64,000 bases of DNA from Rhodospirillaceae bacterium (lineage in GTDB: Bacteria > Pseudomonadota > Alphaproteobacteria > Rhodospirillales > UBA2165): assembly GCA_002723345.1 (NCBI GenBank), contig PBNV01000008.1, positions 1-64,000 of the forward strand. The letters run 5' to 3'. Under the pieces are notes generated by a model. That model was not told the origin of the DNA and did no database searches. It saw nothing but the letters and a program-made list of their open reading frames with translations. The translations under genes and the position numbers were made by a program. This document shows positions 19,552 to 28,933 of the stretch, piece by piece. Each line of letters opens with the position of its first letter. Positions within the stretch are counted from its first letter, which is position 1.

Positions 19552-20058
19552 GTGAAACTTAGCACCAAAGGCCGATACGCTGTTATGGCGATGGTGGATC
19601 TGGCTAAGCAAAGCCACGGCGGCCCGGTGGCTCTTGGGGATATCGCTGACCGGCAGGACATTTCTCTGTCATACTTAGAGCAGCTATTCGGCAAATTGAG
19701 GAAGGGTGCCCAGGTCAAAAGCGTGCGAGGCCCGGGTGGCGGGTACATACTGGCTCGAAATCCCTCAGAGATTAGGATATCGGATATTATTCTGGCGGTT
19801 GATGAGCCCATCAAGGCAACCCGATGCACCCCAGGCTCTTCGGAGGGTTGTCAGTCCGACCGAAGCCGCTGTCTTACCCATGACTTATGGGAGGAGCTGG
19901 GCGCGCAAATTTTCACGTTTCTCAGCGCGGTGTCCCTTGAAGATGTCATGGAAAACCGGTTACTTGGCCTTGGAAGTAGGCTTCAGGGAGTTGCGCCGAC
20001 TCGGTTTTCTGAGGCGGTAAACATGTCGGCCGATGACGGCATGCAGGCTGCTGAGTAA
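19552..20058 (+). CDS. iscR: Rrf2-family Fe-S regulator IscR
   Basis: Winged-helix Rrf2 repressor that senses Fe-S cluster status and controls Fe-S biogenesis. The 168-residue product starts at GTG 19552 after GAAGGGAGAG. MKLSTKGRYAVMAMVDLA and RKGAQVKSVRGPGGGYIL form the DNA-binding domain. The cluster ligands are Cys92, Cys100, Cys107 and His110 (RC...GC...RCLTH), with two loops slightly longer than in E. coli IscR (92, 98, 104, 107). RirA is a less likely name because the CLTHxLW ligand context is that of IscR. It is the only transcription factor gene I recognise in the window. Confidence 0.93.
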   Translation: MKLSTKGRYAVMAMVDLAKQSHGGPVALGDIADRQDISLSYLEQLFGKLRKGAQVKSVRGPGGGYILARNPSEIRISDIILAVDEPIKATRCTPGSSEGCQSDRSRCLTHDLWEELGAQIFTFLSAVSLEDVMENRLLGLGSRLQGVAPTRFSEAVNMSADDGMQAAE

Positions 20059-20098
20059 TACATTGTCGGAATGACGCAAGATGGGAATTTTTAATCCT

Positions 20099-21205
20099 AT
20101 GACCACCACTTACCTTGACTATAACGCTACAGCGCCTGTTTGGCCGGAAGTTGTTGAGGCAGTTTCTCAGGGTTTGGCGGCTAGTGGCAATGCATCTTCC
20201 GTGCATAGTGAAGGGCGTGCTGCCCGGCAAATGGTTGAAGAGGCTCGGGAGAAGGTGGCTGCGCTGGTGAACGCGAGACCGGGGCAGGTCATTTTCACGG
20301 GCGGGGGCACGGAAGCCAATAACCTGGCGATGTGGCAAGCCGAATTAAGCGGCGTTACTGTCTCGCCAATTGAGCATGAGTCCGTCCTTAAACCCCTTGA
20401 GCACGCAGCTCGCTTGCGCGTCCAGTCCGATGGTGTTGTTGACGTGAATAGTCTGCCCGAACATCTCGACGGACTGGTCTCCGTCATGCTCGCCAATAAC
20501 GAGACAGGTGTTTTGCAACCAGTGAAACGGCTGGCAGAATTGTGCCGTGAACGCGGCGTTGCCGTGCACACGGACGCCATCCAAGCGGTGGGCAAAATAA
20601 ATGTTGATTGGCGCGATTTGGGCGTTCAGATGATGAGTATTTCCGCCCATAAATTGGGGGGGCCGCAAGGTGTCGGGGCCTTGATTGTTGATGACACCTG
20701 GGGCGGTAGGCCACTCTTGAGAGGTGGCGGTCAGGAGCGTGGGCGCAGGGCTGGTACCGAGAACATTGCTGGGATTACGGGGTTTGGTGTGGCGGCTGAA
20801 TTAGTCCAAAAGAACTTCGTCGCCATGGCTAATGTTACCGCACTTCGGGATATGTTGGAGCATGGCCTCCGGGCCATTGATCCAACTGTCATTATTCACG
20901 GGGGTAAAGTTGAGCGGCTGCCGAACACTGTGTGTGCGTCAATGCCCGGTGTCGATGCGGAAACGCAGGTCATGAGTTTAGATCTCGCAGGTGTGATGGT
21001 TAGTGCCGGGTCGGCGTGTTCATCGGGTAAGGTGACGACATCCCATGTCCTGAAAGCCATGGGTCTGGATGATGCAAGTGCTTCCTCAGCGATCCGTATT
21101 AGTCTTGGTTGGCACAGCACGCCAGACGATGTGGAGAAGTGTCTGACGGCTTGGCGTGACCTTTACACGCGGACACGCTGGACCCAGGCAGCGGCGGCGG
21201 AATAA
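20099..21205 (+). CDS. Cysteine desulfurase, NifS-like (first of three)
   Basis: PLP enzyme that takes sulfur from cysteine as a persulfide. The 368-residue product begins MTTTYLDYNATAPVWPE; an ATG at 20081 would add six residues. The PLP lysine is in SISAHKLGG (about 184) and the active-site cysteine in SAGSACSSGK (about 305), so it is complete. FTGGGTEANNLA is the PLP-phosphate loop. It is divergent from the IscS that follows two bases after its stop; many alphaproteobacterial suf operons carry such a pair. A direct sulfur acceptor cannot be named from sequence. Confidence 0.88.
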   Translation: MTTTYLDYNATAPVWPEVVEAVSQGLAASGNASSVHSEGRAARQMVEEAREKVAALVNARPGQVIFTGGGTEANNLAMWQAELSGVTVSPIEHESVLKPLEHAARLRVQSDGVVDVNSLPEHLDGLVSVMLANNETGVLQPVKRLAELCRERGVAVHTDAIQAVGKINVDWRDLGVQMMSISAHKLGGPQGVGALIVDDTWGGRPLLRGGGQERGRRAGTENIAGITGFGVAAELVQKNFVAMANVTALRDMLEHGLRAIDPTVIIHGGKVERLPNTVCASMPGVDAETQVMSLDLAGVMVSAGSACSSGKVTTSHVLKAMGLDDASASSAIRISLGWHSTPDDVEKCLTAWRDLYTRTRWTQAAAAE

Positions 21206-21207
21206 AA

Positions 21208-22389
21208 ATGGATCAGAGTAAAAAACCAATTTATCTCGACTGCCATGCGACCACGCCCGTGGACCCGCGTGTGGCCGAGGCCATGATGCCCTATTTTACC
21301 GAAAAGTTTGGTAATCCCCACTCCAGTGGACATTTTTATGGGTGGGAGGTCGCGGAAGCCATCGAGATTGCGCGGGAACAGGTGGCCGCATTGATCAATG
21401 CAGAGCCTGAGGAAATTTTCTGTACCTCCGGTGCAACCGAGGCCAACAATACTGCGATTAAGGGCGTAGCAAGGTTCTACAGAGAACACCGAAATCACCT
21501 AGTTACGGCCGTCTCGGAGCACATGTGCGTACTCGATTCATGCTTCCAACTGGAGAGAGAGGGCTTTGATGTTACCTATCTCCAGGTGGGATCTGATGGT
21601 CTACTTGATCTGGAGGAACTGAAAGCCGCACTTACCGACCAAACGATCCTAGTTTCGATTATGTCCGTTCAAAACGAAATCGGCACGATTCAGCCCATGG
21701 CGAAAATCGGCGCGATCTGCCGGGAGCGAAAAGTCTTTCTTCACACGGATGCAGCTCAGGCAGTCGGGAAAATTCCAATCGATGTAAAGCAGATGAAGAT
21801 AGACCTTCTGAGCCTTACAGCTCATAAGATTTTCGGGCCCATGGGTATAGGAGCACTTTATGTTGGCAAAAAACCGCGCGTCCGGCTGGAGCCGATTTTC
21901 AGTGGGGGCGGCCAGGAAAAAGGACTACGCTCTGGTACTCTTGCGCCGGCACTGTGTGTCGGACTTGGCGAAGCCCTGAGAATCGCCGACGAGGAGATGT
22001 TGGAAGATGCCGCCCGCCTGGGAGCTCTCCGCGACCAAATGTGGCAGCGACTTTATGGCGCGGTACCAGGACTTGTCCTGAACGGCAGTATGACTAACCG
22101 CATCGGCGTTAACCTTAATTTCAGCGTTGACGGCGCGGATGCGGAGAGCTTGATGGCCGCTCTTCCCGGACTTGCGGTCTCGTCAGGGTCAGCCTGCTCA
22201 TCGGCATCAGATGACTCCTCTCATGTTCTCAAGGCTATCGGGCTCTCAAATGCATTGGCAGAAGCGAGCCTTCGGATCGGGTTGGGCCGATTCACCACAG
22301 CAGATGAGGTGGAATCGGCCACAAAGCAACTCGTTAAAGCGATAACAAAAGTTCGAGACGGACGCTATGAAATAGCGGCCGCCGAATAA
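21208..22389 (+). CDS. iscS: Cysteine desulfurase IscS-like (second of three)
   Basis: PLP-dependent cysteine desulfurase, 393 residues. YLDCHATTPVDPRV opens the protein, CTSGATEANN is the PLP-phosphate loop, SLTAHKIFGP holds the lysine (about 206), and SSGSACSSASDDSSH the mobile catalytic cysteine (about 329). The loop after the cysteine is longer and closer to IscS than to SufS, so it can serve several acceptors (tRNA thiolation through MnmA, Fe-S assembly). mnmA sits 7 kb downstream in the same transcript direction. Start is the ATG two bases after the previous stop. Confidence 0.9.
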   Translation: MDQSKKPIYLDCHATTPVDPRVAEAMMPYFTEKFGNPHSSGHFYGWEVAEAIEIAREQVAALINAEPEEIFCTSGATEANNTAIKGVARFYREHRNHLVTAVSEHMCVLDSCFQLEREGFDVTYLQVGSDGLLDLEELKAALTDQTILVSIMSVQNEIGTIQPMAKIGAICRERKVFLHTDAAQAVGKIPIDVKQMKIDLLSLTAHKIFGPMGIGALYVGKKPRVRLEPIFSGGGQEKGLRSGTLAPALCVGLGEALRIADEEMLEDAARLGALRDQMWQRLYGAVPGLVLNGSMTNRIGVNLNFSVDGADAESLMAALPGLAVSSGSACSSASDDSSHVLKAIGLSNALAEASLRIGLGRFTTADEVESATKQLVKAITKVRDGRYEIAAAE

Positions 22390-22418
22390 AAAACTATTAA
22401 AAATAAAGGTAAAGAAAC

Positions 22419-23879
22419 ATGCCCGCCCATACAGAAACAGTCGAACAGGTCCAATCCGTAGAGAAGTACAAGTACGGTTTTGTAACCGATATCGAGACCG
22501 ACTCGGCGCCAAAAGGATTGAATGAAGACATTGTCAGGTTCATTTCGGCCAAAAAGAATGAGCCAAAATGGCTTTTAGAGTGGCGGCTCAAGGCGTTTGC
22601 TCATTGGCTTACTCTGGAAGAGCCAGATTGGGCCAAGGTCGGGTATCCGCCCATCGACTACCAGGATGCTTATTATTACTCCGCGCCCAAAACCAATGAG
22701 GATGCGCCCGAGACCTTGGATGATGTCGACCCCGAACTCCTTTCCACATATGAAAAACTTGGCATTCCGTTGCATGAGCAGGAAATTTTGGCAGGTGTTA
22801 AGAATGTTGCCGTGGATGCGGTGTTTGACAGCGTGTCTGTCGCTACCACGTTCAAGGAAACCCTAAAAGAGGCCGGTGTTATTTTTTGCCCGATCTCCGA
22901 GGCCGTTCAGGATTACCCTGAACTAGTACAGCAATATATGGGATCTGTGGTGCCGGTCGCTGATAACTATTTTGCGGCTTTGAACAGCGCGGTTTTCACT
23001 GATGGATCTTTTGTCTTTATTCCAAAGGGGGTGAGATGCCCCATGGAACTGTCCACTTATTTTCGCATTAACGCAGCGAATACCGGGCAGTTTGAGCGCA
23101 CCCTGATTATAGCTGAGGATAATTCCTATGTAAGTTATCTCGAAGGCTGCACGGCGCCCATGCGAGATGAAAACCAACTTCATGCTGCCGTCGTCGAGTT
23201 GGTCGCAATGGATGATGCCGAGATCAAATACTCCACGGTACAGAATTGGTATCCTGGTGATGAGAACGGTGTCGGCGGCATTTATAACTTCGTCACGAAA
23301 CGGGGTTCTTGCCGGGGCAAAAGTTCTAAAATTTCCTGGACCCAGGTTGAGACAGGCTCGGCGATCACGTGGAAATACCCAAGTTGCATCCTACAGGGAG
23401 ACAACTCCGTTGGAGAATTTTATTCCGTCGCTATTACAAACAATCATCAGCAGGCAGATACGGGCACCAAGATGATCCACCTCGGCAAAAACACCTCGTC
23501 CCGTATCATTTCAAAGGGGATTTCCGCAGGGAAGTCGCAAAGCACATATCGCGGGCTGGTGAAAATGATGCCTAAAGCTGAAGGTGCCCGGAACTACACT
23601 CAATGTGACTCGCTGTTGATCGGCAAGGATTGCGGAGCCCACACCGTGCCGTACATTGAGAGCCGCAATCCATCCGCCAAGGTGGAACATGAGGCGACCA
23701 CATCGAAAATTGCCGATGATCAACTTTTTTACTGCCGTCAGCGGGGGATGTCAGAAGAAAATGCCATTGCCCTAATCGTCAACGGATTTTGCCGCGACGT
23801 TCTTCAGGAGCTACCTATGGAGTTTGCCGTGGAGGCCCAAAAACTTGTCGGCATCAGCCTCGAAGGCAGTGTCGGCTGA
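22419..23879 (+). CDS. sufB: Fe-S cluster assembly scaffold SufB
   Basis: Scaffold subunit of the SufBCD complex on which Fe-S clusters are built. The 486-residue product has an N-terminal helical region with [16 protein letters not shown], then the right-handed beta-helix core ([36 protein letters not shown]) and the C-terminal helical part where the SufD contact lies. The conserved CxxH/CDSL region near the end reads [10 protein letters not shown]. Ribosome binding site AAAGG precedes the ATG by about 9 bases. Neighbours iscS and sufC match the usual suf order. Confidence 0.96.
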   Translation: MPAHTETVEQVQSVEKYKYGFVTDIETDSAPKGLNEDIVRFISAKKNEPKWLLEWRLKAFAHWLTLEEPDWAKVGYPPIDYQDAYYYSAPKTNEDAPETLDDVDPELLSTYEKLGIPLHEQEILAGVKNVAVDAVFDSVSVATTFKETLKEAGVIFCPISEAVQDYPELVQQYMGSVVPVADNYFAALNSAVFTDGSFVFIPKGVRCPMELSTYFRINAANTGQFERTLIIAEDNSYVSYLEGCTAPMRDENQLHAAVVELVAMDDAEIKYSTVQNWYPGDENGVGGIYNFVTKRGSCRGKSSKISWTQVETGSAITWKYPSCILQGDNSVGEFYSVAITNNHQQADTGTKMIHLGKNTSSRIISKGISAGKSQSTYRGLVKMMPKAEGARNYTQCDSLLIGKDCGAHTVPYIESRNPSAKVEHEATTSKIADDQLFYCRQRGMSEENAIALIVNGFCRDVLQELPMEFAVEAQKLVGISLEGSVG

Positions 23880-23903
23880 TAAATTTTAGGGAATACGCAT
23901 AAA

Positions 23904-24653
23904 ATGCTCGAAATAAAAAATCTTCATGCCACTGTTGATGGCAAGGAAATTTTGAGAGGGATCAACCTGACCATGGGGTCCGGGGAGGTGCATGCCATCA
24001 TGGGGCCAAACGGTTCTGGCAAAAGCACGCTGTCATATGTCCTATCCGGTCGGGACGGCTATGAGGTGACAGACGGCAGTGTTACCTATAACGGCAAGGA
24101 CCTTTTAGTTATGGAACCTGAGGAGCGTGCCGGTGAAGGTGTTTTTCTGGCATTCCAGTATCCTGTCGAAATTCCCGGTGTGTCGTCCATGAATTTTCTA
24201 AAAGAGTCTGTGAACTCGGTCCGTAAATACCGTGGTGAGGAAGTCTTTGATGCCATGGATTTCCTCAAATTTGTCCGGGAAAAAACGAAAACGCTCAACA
24301 TATCCGACGACATGCTAAAGCGCGCCGTTAATGTGGGTTTTTCAGGCGGCGAAAAAAAGCGTAATGAAGTACTGCAAATGGCGGTTCTGAACCCAACCCT
24401 GGCTATACTGGATGAGACCGATAGCGGTCTCGATGTGGATGCCCTTCGGATTGTGGGGGATGGCGTTACCGCGCTGCGCTCACCGGAGCGCTCTATGCTG
24501 GTAATTACCCACTATCAGAGGCTCTTGGATCACATCGTGCCGGACCATGTGCATGTTCTAGCCCATGGGCGTATCGTCAAATCGGGCACCAAGGAACTCG
24601 CGCTTGAGCTTGAGCAGAACGGTTATGCGGAATTCGCCTCGGAAGCGGCGTAA
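23904..24653 (+). CDS. sufC: Fe-S assembly ATPase SufC
   Basis: ABC-type ATPase that drives the conformational change of SufBCD. The 249-residue product has Walker A GPNGSGKST (about 34-42), the signature FSGGEKKRNE with the extra lysines of SufC, Walker B LAILDETDSGLD, and the switch histidine in ITHYQRLLDH. No membrane partner is present, as expected for this cytoplasmic ATPase. It lies 24 bases after sufB and 5 bases before sufD. Confidence 0.97.
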   Translation: MLEIKNLHATVDGKEILRGINLTMGSGEVHAIMGPNGSGKSTLSYVLSGRDGYEVTDGSVTYNGKDLLVMEPEERAGEGVFLAFQYPVEIPGVSSMNFLKESVNSVRKYRGEEVFDAMDFLKFVREKTKTLNISDDMLKRAVNVGFSGGEKKRNEVLQMAVLNPTLAILDETDSGLDVDALRIVGDGVTALRSPERSMLVITHYQRLLDHIVPDHVHVLAHGRIVKSGTKELALELEQNGYAEFASEAA

Positions 24654-24658
24654 GTGTT

Positions 24659-25948
24659 ATGAATTCGATTACTCCCACCAGCCAAGCTCTGCTTGACCGC
24701 TACGAGGCGGTGAAGAAAAATTTCGTGGGCGCAGACGTGCCTTGGCTTGCCGCAATTCGTGATGAATCTGCTGCAACGTTCCGAAAACACGGGCTTCCTA
24801 CGCCTCGTACGGAGGACTGGAAATATACAAATTTAAGGGCGCTCAATAAAATCGCCTTTGATGGGGATGCTGCGACTGACGTCAATGTGGCGGATCTGCC
24901 TGAACGTGCTGGTTCGGGGCCGAGGCTCGTCTTTGTGGATGGCCGCTATCGGGGAGATTTGTCCCACTCTGGTGCGTCAACTAAGGGTGTCAGGTGTAGC
25001 CACGTGGCTGACTTATTGGAGTCGGATAAAGACCTGATCGAGGCGAGTTTGGCGGATACCGGTGATGAAACGCCCCTGTTGGCGCTTAACGGGGCTTTTC
25101 AGGAAGACGGTTATGCTCTGATTTTGGAAAGAACTACCCTCGTAGATGAGTTGGTCGAGGTCTTGCACGTGAATGCGGGCTCCGCAGTTAATCAACCCCG
25201 AAATATTATTGCCGTTGGCGCCGGAGCAAGGGTTCGATTGCTTGAAACTCACGTGGGAACTGACACTTCAACTCAGTTTTTTAACGGGGCTACAGTAGTT
25301 ACTGTTGATGAGGGGGCAAAGGTGGAGCATCTTCGCCATCAAATGCAGCCTGTTAGCACAGTTCATATAAACACCATCCGAGCCCATGTTGCTGTAGGCG
25401 CGAGCTACAACAGTTTTGTGCTGGCGGAGGGTGGGCAGATGTCCAGAGACGAAATACAGGTGGCTTTGATGGGCAAAGCGGCTTCAACAAAATTGCATGG
25501 CGTCTATCTCGGCTCCGGTTGTCAGGTGTTGGATAATACGACAGTTATTAGGCATCAAGCCCCGGGTACTAAGAGTGAAGAAAATTACCGTGGCGCCCTC
25601 AATGATCAATCTCGGGGCGTTTTCCAGGGCAATATTTTGGTGCAAAAGGGTGCAGATGGAACAGACGGACGCATGAGCAATAAAACCATTCTCCTTTCGG
25701 GTGAAGCAGAAATTAACAGTAAGCCGCAATTGGAGATCTACGCTGATGACGTCCAATGCGCTCATGGCTCAACTGCCGGAGAGTTGGAAGAGGCGGCCCT
25801 ATTTTATCTCCGGACGCGGGGCATTCCAGAGGGCGAAGCCAAAACAATTCTAGTTGAGGGGTTTTTGGCCGAGGTCATGGAGGAATTTGGTCTGGGTGAA
25901 TTAGCTGGCGCTTTTCGGGCCCGAATTAGTAGTTGGATGGAGGCCTAG
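24659..25948 (+). CDS. sufD: Fe-S assembly protein SufD
   Basis: Partner of SufB in the SufBC2D scaffold complex, thought to help with iron entry. The 429-residue product has the helical N-terminal part with GLPTPRTEDWKYTNLR (a SufD hallmark), a beta-helix core, and a C-terminal region with YADDVQCAHGSTAGEL, which holds the conserved Cys/His pair used at the SufB interface. LRTRGIPEGEAKTILVEGF closes the domain. It starts 5 bases after the sufC stop, so translation is probably coupled. Confidence 0.95.
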   Translation: MNSITPTSQALLDRYEAVKKNFVGADVPWLAAIRDESAATFRKHGLPTPRTEDWKYTNLRALNKIAFDGDAATDVNVADLPERAGSGPRLVFVDGRYRGDLSHSGASTKGVRCSHVADLLESDKDLIEASLADTGDETPLLALNGAFQEDGYALILERTTLVDELVEVLHVNAGSAVNQPRNIIAVGAGARVRLLETHVGTDTSTQFFNGATVVTVDEGAKVEHLRHQMQPVSTVHINTIRAHVAVGASYNSFVLAEGGQMSRDEIQVALMGKAASTKLHGVYLGSGCQVLDNTTVIRHQAPGTKSEENYRGALNDQSRGVFQGNILVQKGADGTDGRMSNKTILLSGEAEINSKPQLEIYADDVQCAHGSTAGELEEAALFYLRTRGIPEGEAKTILVEGFLAEVMEEFGLGELAGAFRARISSWMEA

Positions 25949-25953
25949 AGGAA

Positions 25954-27201
25954 ATGGATACAACACTTCCGATCCATCAGAATCCCTACGACATTGAGTC
26001 AATTCGCGGAGACTTCCCCATTTTATCGGAGAAAATCAACGGCCACCCTCTGGCATTCTTGGACAGCGGCGCGAGTCCGCAAAAGCCAGAGGCTGTTCTG
26101 CAGCGTATGGAACACATGTATCGCCATGAATACGCAAATGTGCACAGGGGCGCGTACACACTAAGCCAGGCTGCCACAGATCATTACGAGAATGCACGCC
26201 AAACAGTGGCACGCTACCTAAATGCTGCCAGTGATGAGGAAATTATATTCACCCGGAACGTGACCTCTTCGATTAACTTGGTAGCTCATTGCTATGGACG
26301 CGAATTTCTAAAGTCAGGCGATGAAATTATCATTACCCATATGGAGCACCATGCTAACATTGTGCCGTGGCAACTTCTGCGCGAGGCCGTTGGAATTGAG
26401 TTGAAAGTAATCCCGATCGACGATGCAGGTAATTTGATGATGGACAAGTTTGAGGAGCTCCTGAGCCCGAGAACTAGGCTAGTGTCAGTGACGCATATTT
26501 CCAATGTTCTGGGTACCGTTCTTCCTGTTAAAGAGATTATTCGCCTTGCCCATGCCCATGATGCACGTGTCCTGATTGATGGTGCGCAAGGCATTATGCA
26601 CAGTCGGGTCGATGTGCAGGAGCTGGATGTTGATTTCTACGGCTTTACTGGCCACAAACTTTACGGCCCCTCTGGGATTGGCGTGCTCTATGGGAAGAGA
26701 GATATTCTTAACTCCATGCCGCCTTATGAGGGCGGTGGGGATATGATTGATCGGGTGACATTTGAAAAAACCACCTACCGTGAGACGCCCGCACGGTTTG
26801 AAGCCGGCACTCCAGCCATCGTTGAAGCTGCCGGACTAGCGGCGGCTGTTGAATATGTGGAGAGCATTGGAATTGAGCGCATTGCTGCACACGAGCAGTC
26901 TCTTCTGGATTATGCGACCGCTCGGCTCTCAGCCATTGAGGGCCTTCGGATTTATGGAGAGGCTGAGGACAAAGCCGGTGTTGTTTCATTCACGATAGAG
27001 GGCGTTCATCCACATGACATCAGTACGATTATCGACAGCCATGGTGTTGCAGTAAGGGCCGGCCACCATTGCGCTCAGCCCTTAATGGACCGGTTTGATC
27101 TTGCTGCGACGGCTCGAGCCTCTCTTGGCATGTATAATAATAAATCTGACATAGATCAATTGGTTGAGGCGCTTGAATTCGCAAAGGATATTTTTAACTA
27201 A
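25954..27201 (+). CDS. sufS: Cysteine desulfurase SufS (third of three)
   Basis: Type II cysteine desulfurase that passes sulfur to SufU or SufE. The 415-residue product has the PLP lysine in GFTGHKLYGPSG (about 232) and the active cysteine in AGHHCAQPLMDRF (about 372), on the short loop typical of SufS. The frame goes back to a TTG at 25933 inside sufD, but the ATG at 25954 follows AGAGG and is preferred. Its TAA overlaps the sufU ATG (TAATG), so the two are translationally coupled. That fits SufU as its sulfur acceptor. Confidence 0.96.
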   Translation: MDTTLPIHQNPYDIESIRGDFPILSEKINGHPLAFLDSGASPQKPEAVLQRMEHMYRHEYANVHRGAYTLSQAATDHYENARQTVARYLNAASDEEIIFTRNVTSSINLVAHCYGREFLKSGDEIIITHMEHHANIVPWQLLREAVGIELKVIPIDDAGNLMMDKFEELLSPRTRLVSVTHISNVLGTVLPVKEIIRLAHAHDARVLIDGAQGIMHSRVDVQELDVDFYGFTGHKLYGPSGIGVLYGKRDILNSMPPYEGGGDMIDRVTFEKTTYRETPARFEAGTPAIVEAAGLAAAVEYVESIGIERIAAHEQSLLDYATARLSAIEGLRIYGEAEDKAGVVSFTIEGVHPHDISTIIDSHGVAVRAGHHCAQPLMDRFDLAATARASLGMYNNKSDIDQLVEALEFAKDIFN

Positions 27202-27665
27202 TGGACGACATGTTGAGAGAATTGTACCAGGAGGTCATCCTGGACCATGGCAAAAATCCCAGGAACTTTCGCCACCCTGAGGATGCCACATGCAAAGCCG
27301 ATGGAAACAATCCTTTGTGTGGGGACCAGCTTACGGTGTACGCCAAGGTGGGCGATGACCAAACGATCAAGGATGTTGCCTTCGAAGGCCGGGGCTGCGC
27401 TATATCTCTAGCTTCTGCCTCAATGATGACCGAAATCGCGAGCGGTAAATCAATCTCACAAGTCCAGAACTTGTTTGATTTATTTCACAAACTTTGCACG
27501 GGTGAGGAAGAGGGCATGGTGCCGGACGAATTCGCGGATGATATTGAGAAATTGAGGGTGATGTCTGGGGTGCGCCAGTTTCCCATGCGGGTAAAATGTG
27601 CCACGCTCGCCTGGCACGCCATTCACGCCGCCGTCACCGGCGAAAATAATGCATCGACTGAATAA
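27201..27665 (+). CDS. sufU: Sulfur-transfer protein SufU (SUF-type NifU-like)
   Basis: A 154-residue zinc protein that accepts persulfide sulfur from SufS. The Zn and active-site ligands expected for SufU are present: Cys and Asp in NPLCGDQL (about 39-41), Cys in GRGCAIS and Cys in KCATLAW. The insertion between the second and third cysteine, longer than in IscU, marks it as SufU. No SufE is seen in the operon, so SufU is probably the sole SufS partner here. Overlaps the sufS stop by one base. Confidence 0.93.
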   Translation: MDDMLRELYQEVILDHGKNPRNFRHPEDATCKADGNNPLCGDQLTVYAKVGDDQTIKDVAFEGRGCAISLASASMMTEIASGKSISQVQNLFDLFHKLCTGEEEGMVPDEFADDIEKLRVMSGVRQFPMRVKCATLAWHAIHAAVTGENNASTE

Positions 27666-27688
27666 CTTGAGAGTAAGAGGAACCATCC

Positions 27689-28225
27689 ATGTGGGGCGCC
27701 CTAAATATATTTGGCAAGAAAAAGCAAGAAGTAGCAGAAACCCAATCTGCTGATGACTCCGTTGCGGTCGCGTCTCTCTCTCAGACGCCAGACCAAGCGC
27801 CCGAAGCCGCGCAGCCTGTCTATGCGCCGAGCCCGTGGGATGGAGGTGATATGGGTATGGGCGGCGAAATTCAAGCTGGCCTCGTGGCGCGCGCGGGAAG
27901 TGCGCTGGAACCAGGTTCTAGCGTCGCCGAGCGAGACGCCATCGCCGCGGCGCTAAAGTCTGTTTACGACCCCGAAATACCGGTGGATATATACGAACTG
28001 GGCCTAATTTATGAGGTCAACATTGAAATGGACGGTACCGTGCACCTGGTAATGACCTTAACTGCGCCAGGTTGTCCCGTGGCGGGTATTTTGCCTCAGC
28101 AGGTGGCGGATGCGGCAGCTTCCGTTGAGGGGGTCGGTGAGGTCGATGTCACCCTCGTCTGGGATCCGCCCTGGGATATGGAGAAAATGTCTGAAGATGC
28201 CAAACTCGCCCTTGGCATGTATTAA
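27689..28225 (+). CDS. sufT: SufT-like Fe-S assembly protein (MIP18/DUF59)
   Basis: A 178-residue protein whose C-terminal part (about 80-178) is a MIP18/DUF59 domain: AALKSVYDPEIPVDIYELGL, LTLTAPGCPVAGILPQQV (with the conserved Cys) and VWDPPWDMEKMSEDAKLALG. The domain is known from SufT and eukaryotic CIA proteins that help mature Fe-S proteins. The first 70 residues are rich in Ala, Gln, Pro and Ser, look disordered, and are unusually long. The operon position next to sufU and sufA supports the name. Confidence 0.88.
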   Translation: MWGALNIFGKKKQEVAETQSADDSVAVASLSQTPDQAPEAAQPVYAPSPWDGGDMGMGGEIQAGLVARAGSALEPGSSVAERDAIAAALKSVYDPEIPVDIYELGLIYEVNIEMDGTVHLVMTLTAPGCPVAGILPQQVADAAASVEGVGEVDVTLVWDPPWDMEKMSEDAKLALGMY

Positions 28226-28239
28226 GGAGGGACGCAAAA

Positions 28240-28581
28240 ATGGAGACGGAAACAGCGCCGATTAAATTGACAACCTCTGCAATCAGCCGAGTTAGAGCGT
28301 TGATGGATCGGTCCGATAAGCCCGTTCTTGGATTGCGCGTTGGCGTGACAAGCACGGGCTGTTCAGGCCACATGTACCAGGTTGAGTATGCCGAAGATGA
28401 GCGCCCGCTTGAAGAGGTGATTGAACAGGACGGTGTAAAGATTTACGTAGACCCCCTGGCGATGATGTTCATTTTTGGCTCTACAATGGATTATGTTGAA
28501 GGCAAGATGCAGTCGGGCTTTGTTTTTGAGAACCCCAACGAAACCAGCCGCTGCGGCTGTGGTGAGTCTTTCGCGGTCTAA
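28240..28581 (+). CDS. sufA: A-type Fe-S carrier protein
   Basis: A-type carrier of 113 residues that receives a cluster from SufBCD and passes it to targets. The three conserved cysteines are in TSTGCSGHMY (about 47) and RCGCGESFAV (about 105-107), in the correct spacing. IscA is an alternative name, because A-type carriers are told apart mainly by operon. AAGGAGG lies 10 bases upstream of the ATG, 14 bases after the sufT stop. Confidence 0.92.
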   Translation: METETAPIKLTTSAISRVRALMDRSDKPVLGLRVGVTSTGCSGHMYQVEYAEDERPLEEVIEQDGVKIYVDPLAMMFIFGSTMDYVEGKMQSGFVFENPNETSRCGCGESFAV

Positions 28582-28595
28582 CGGCAGAATTAGCA

Positions 28596-28925
28596 ATGCC
28601 CAAAGTAATATTCGAGCTTCCTGCCGGAGAGCGTCGGGAGATTGATGCTGAGCAGGGAAAGTCTCTGCTCGTTGCCGCTCAACAGAATGACATCGATATT
28701 GAGGGTGCCTGCGAGGGCGCCATGGCATGCTCAACCTGCCACCTTATTGTTTCGGAAGGCTGGTTTGAGAAATTGCCGGATGCCAGTGAGGAAGAGGAAG
28801 ATATGCTAGACCTGGCTTATGGTCTAACCAGAACCTCCCGGCTCGGTTGTCAGATTACAGTGACGGAGGACCTGGACGGCTTAGTTATCAGAGTGCCGGA
28901 TGAAACTCGCAATATGATGATTTGA
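28596..28925 (+). CDS. fdx: [2Fe-2S] ferredoxin, adrenodoxin type
   Basis: A 109-residue electron carrier. The cluster cysteines are in CEGAMACSTC (C-x5-C-x2-C) and later in SRLGCQITV, as in Isc-type adrenodoxin ferredoxins that give electrons for cluster assembly. The acidic EEEEDMLDLAYGLT helix between them is the partner-binding face. A ferredoxin of this type is more usual in isc than in suf operons, so this operon mixes features of both. Its stop TGA lies inside the start region of tenA. Confidence 0.92.
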   Translation: MPKVIFELPAGERREIDAEQGKSLLVAAQQNDIDIEGACEGAMACSTCHLIVSEGWFEKLPDASEEEEDMLDLAYGLTRTSRLGCQITVTEDLDGLVIRVPDETRNMMI

Positions 28926-28933
28926 CCAGCGCG

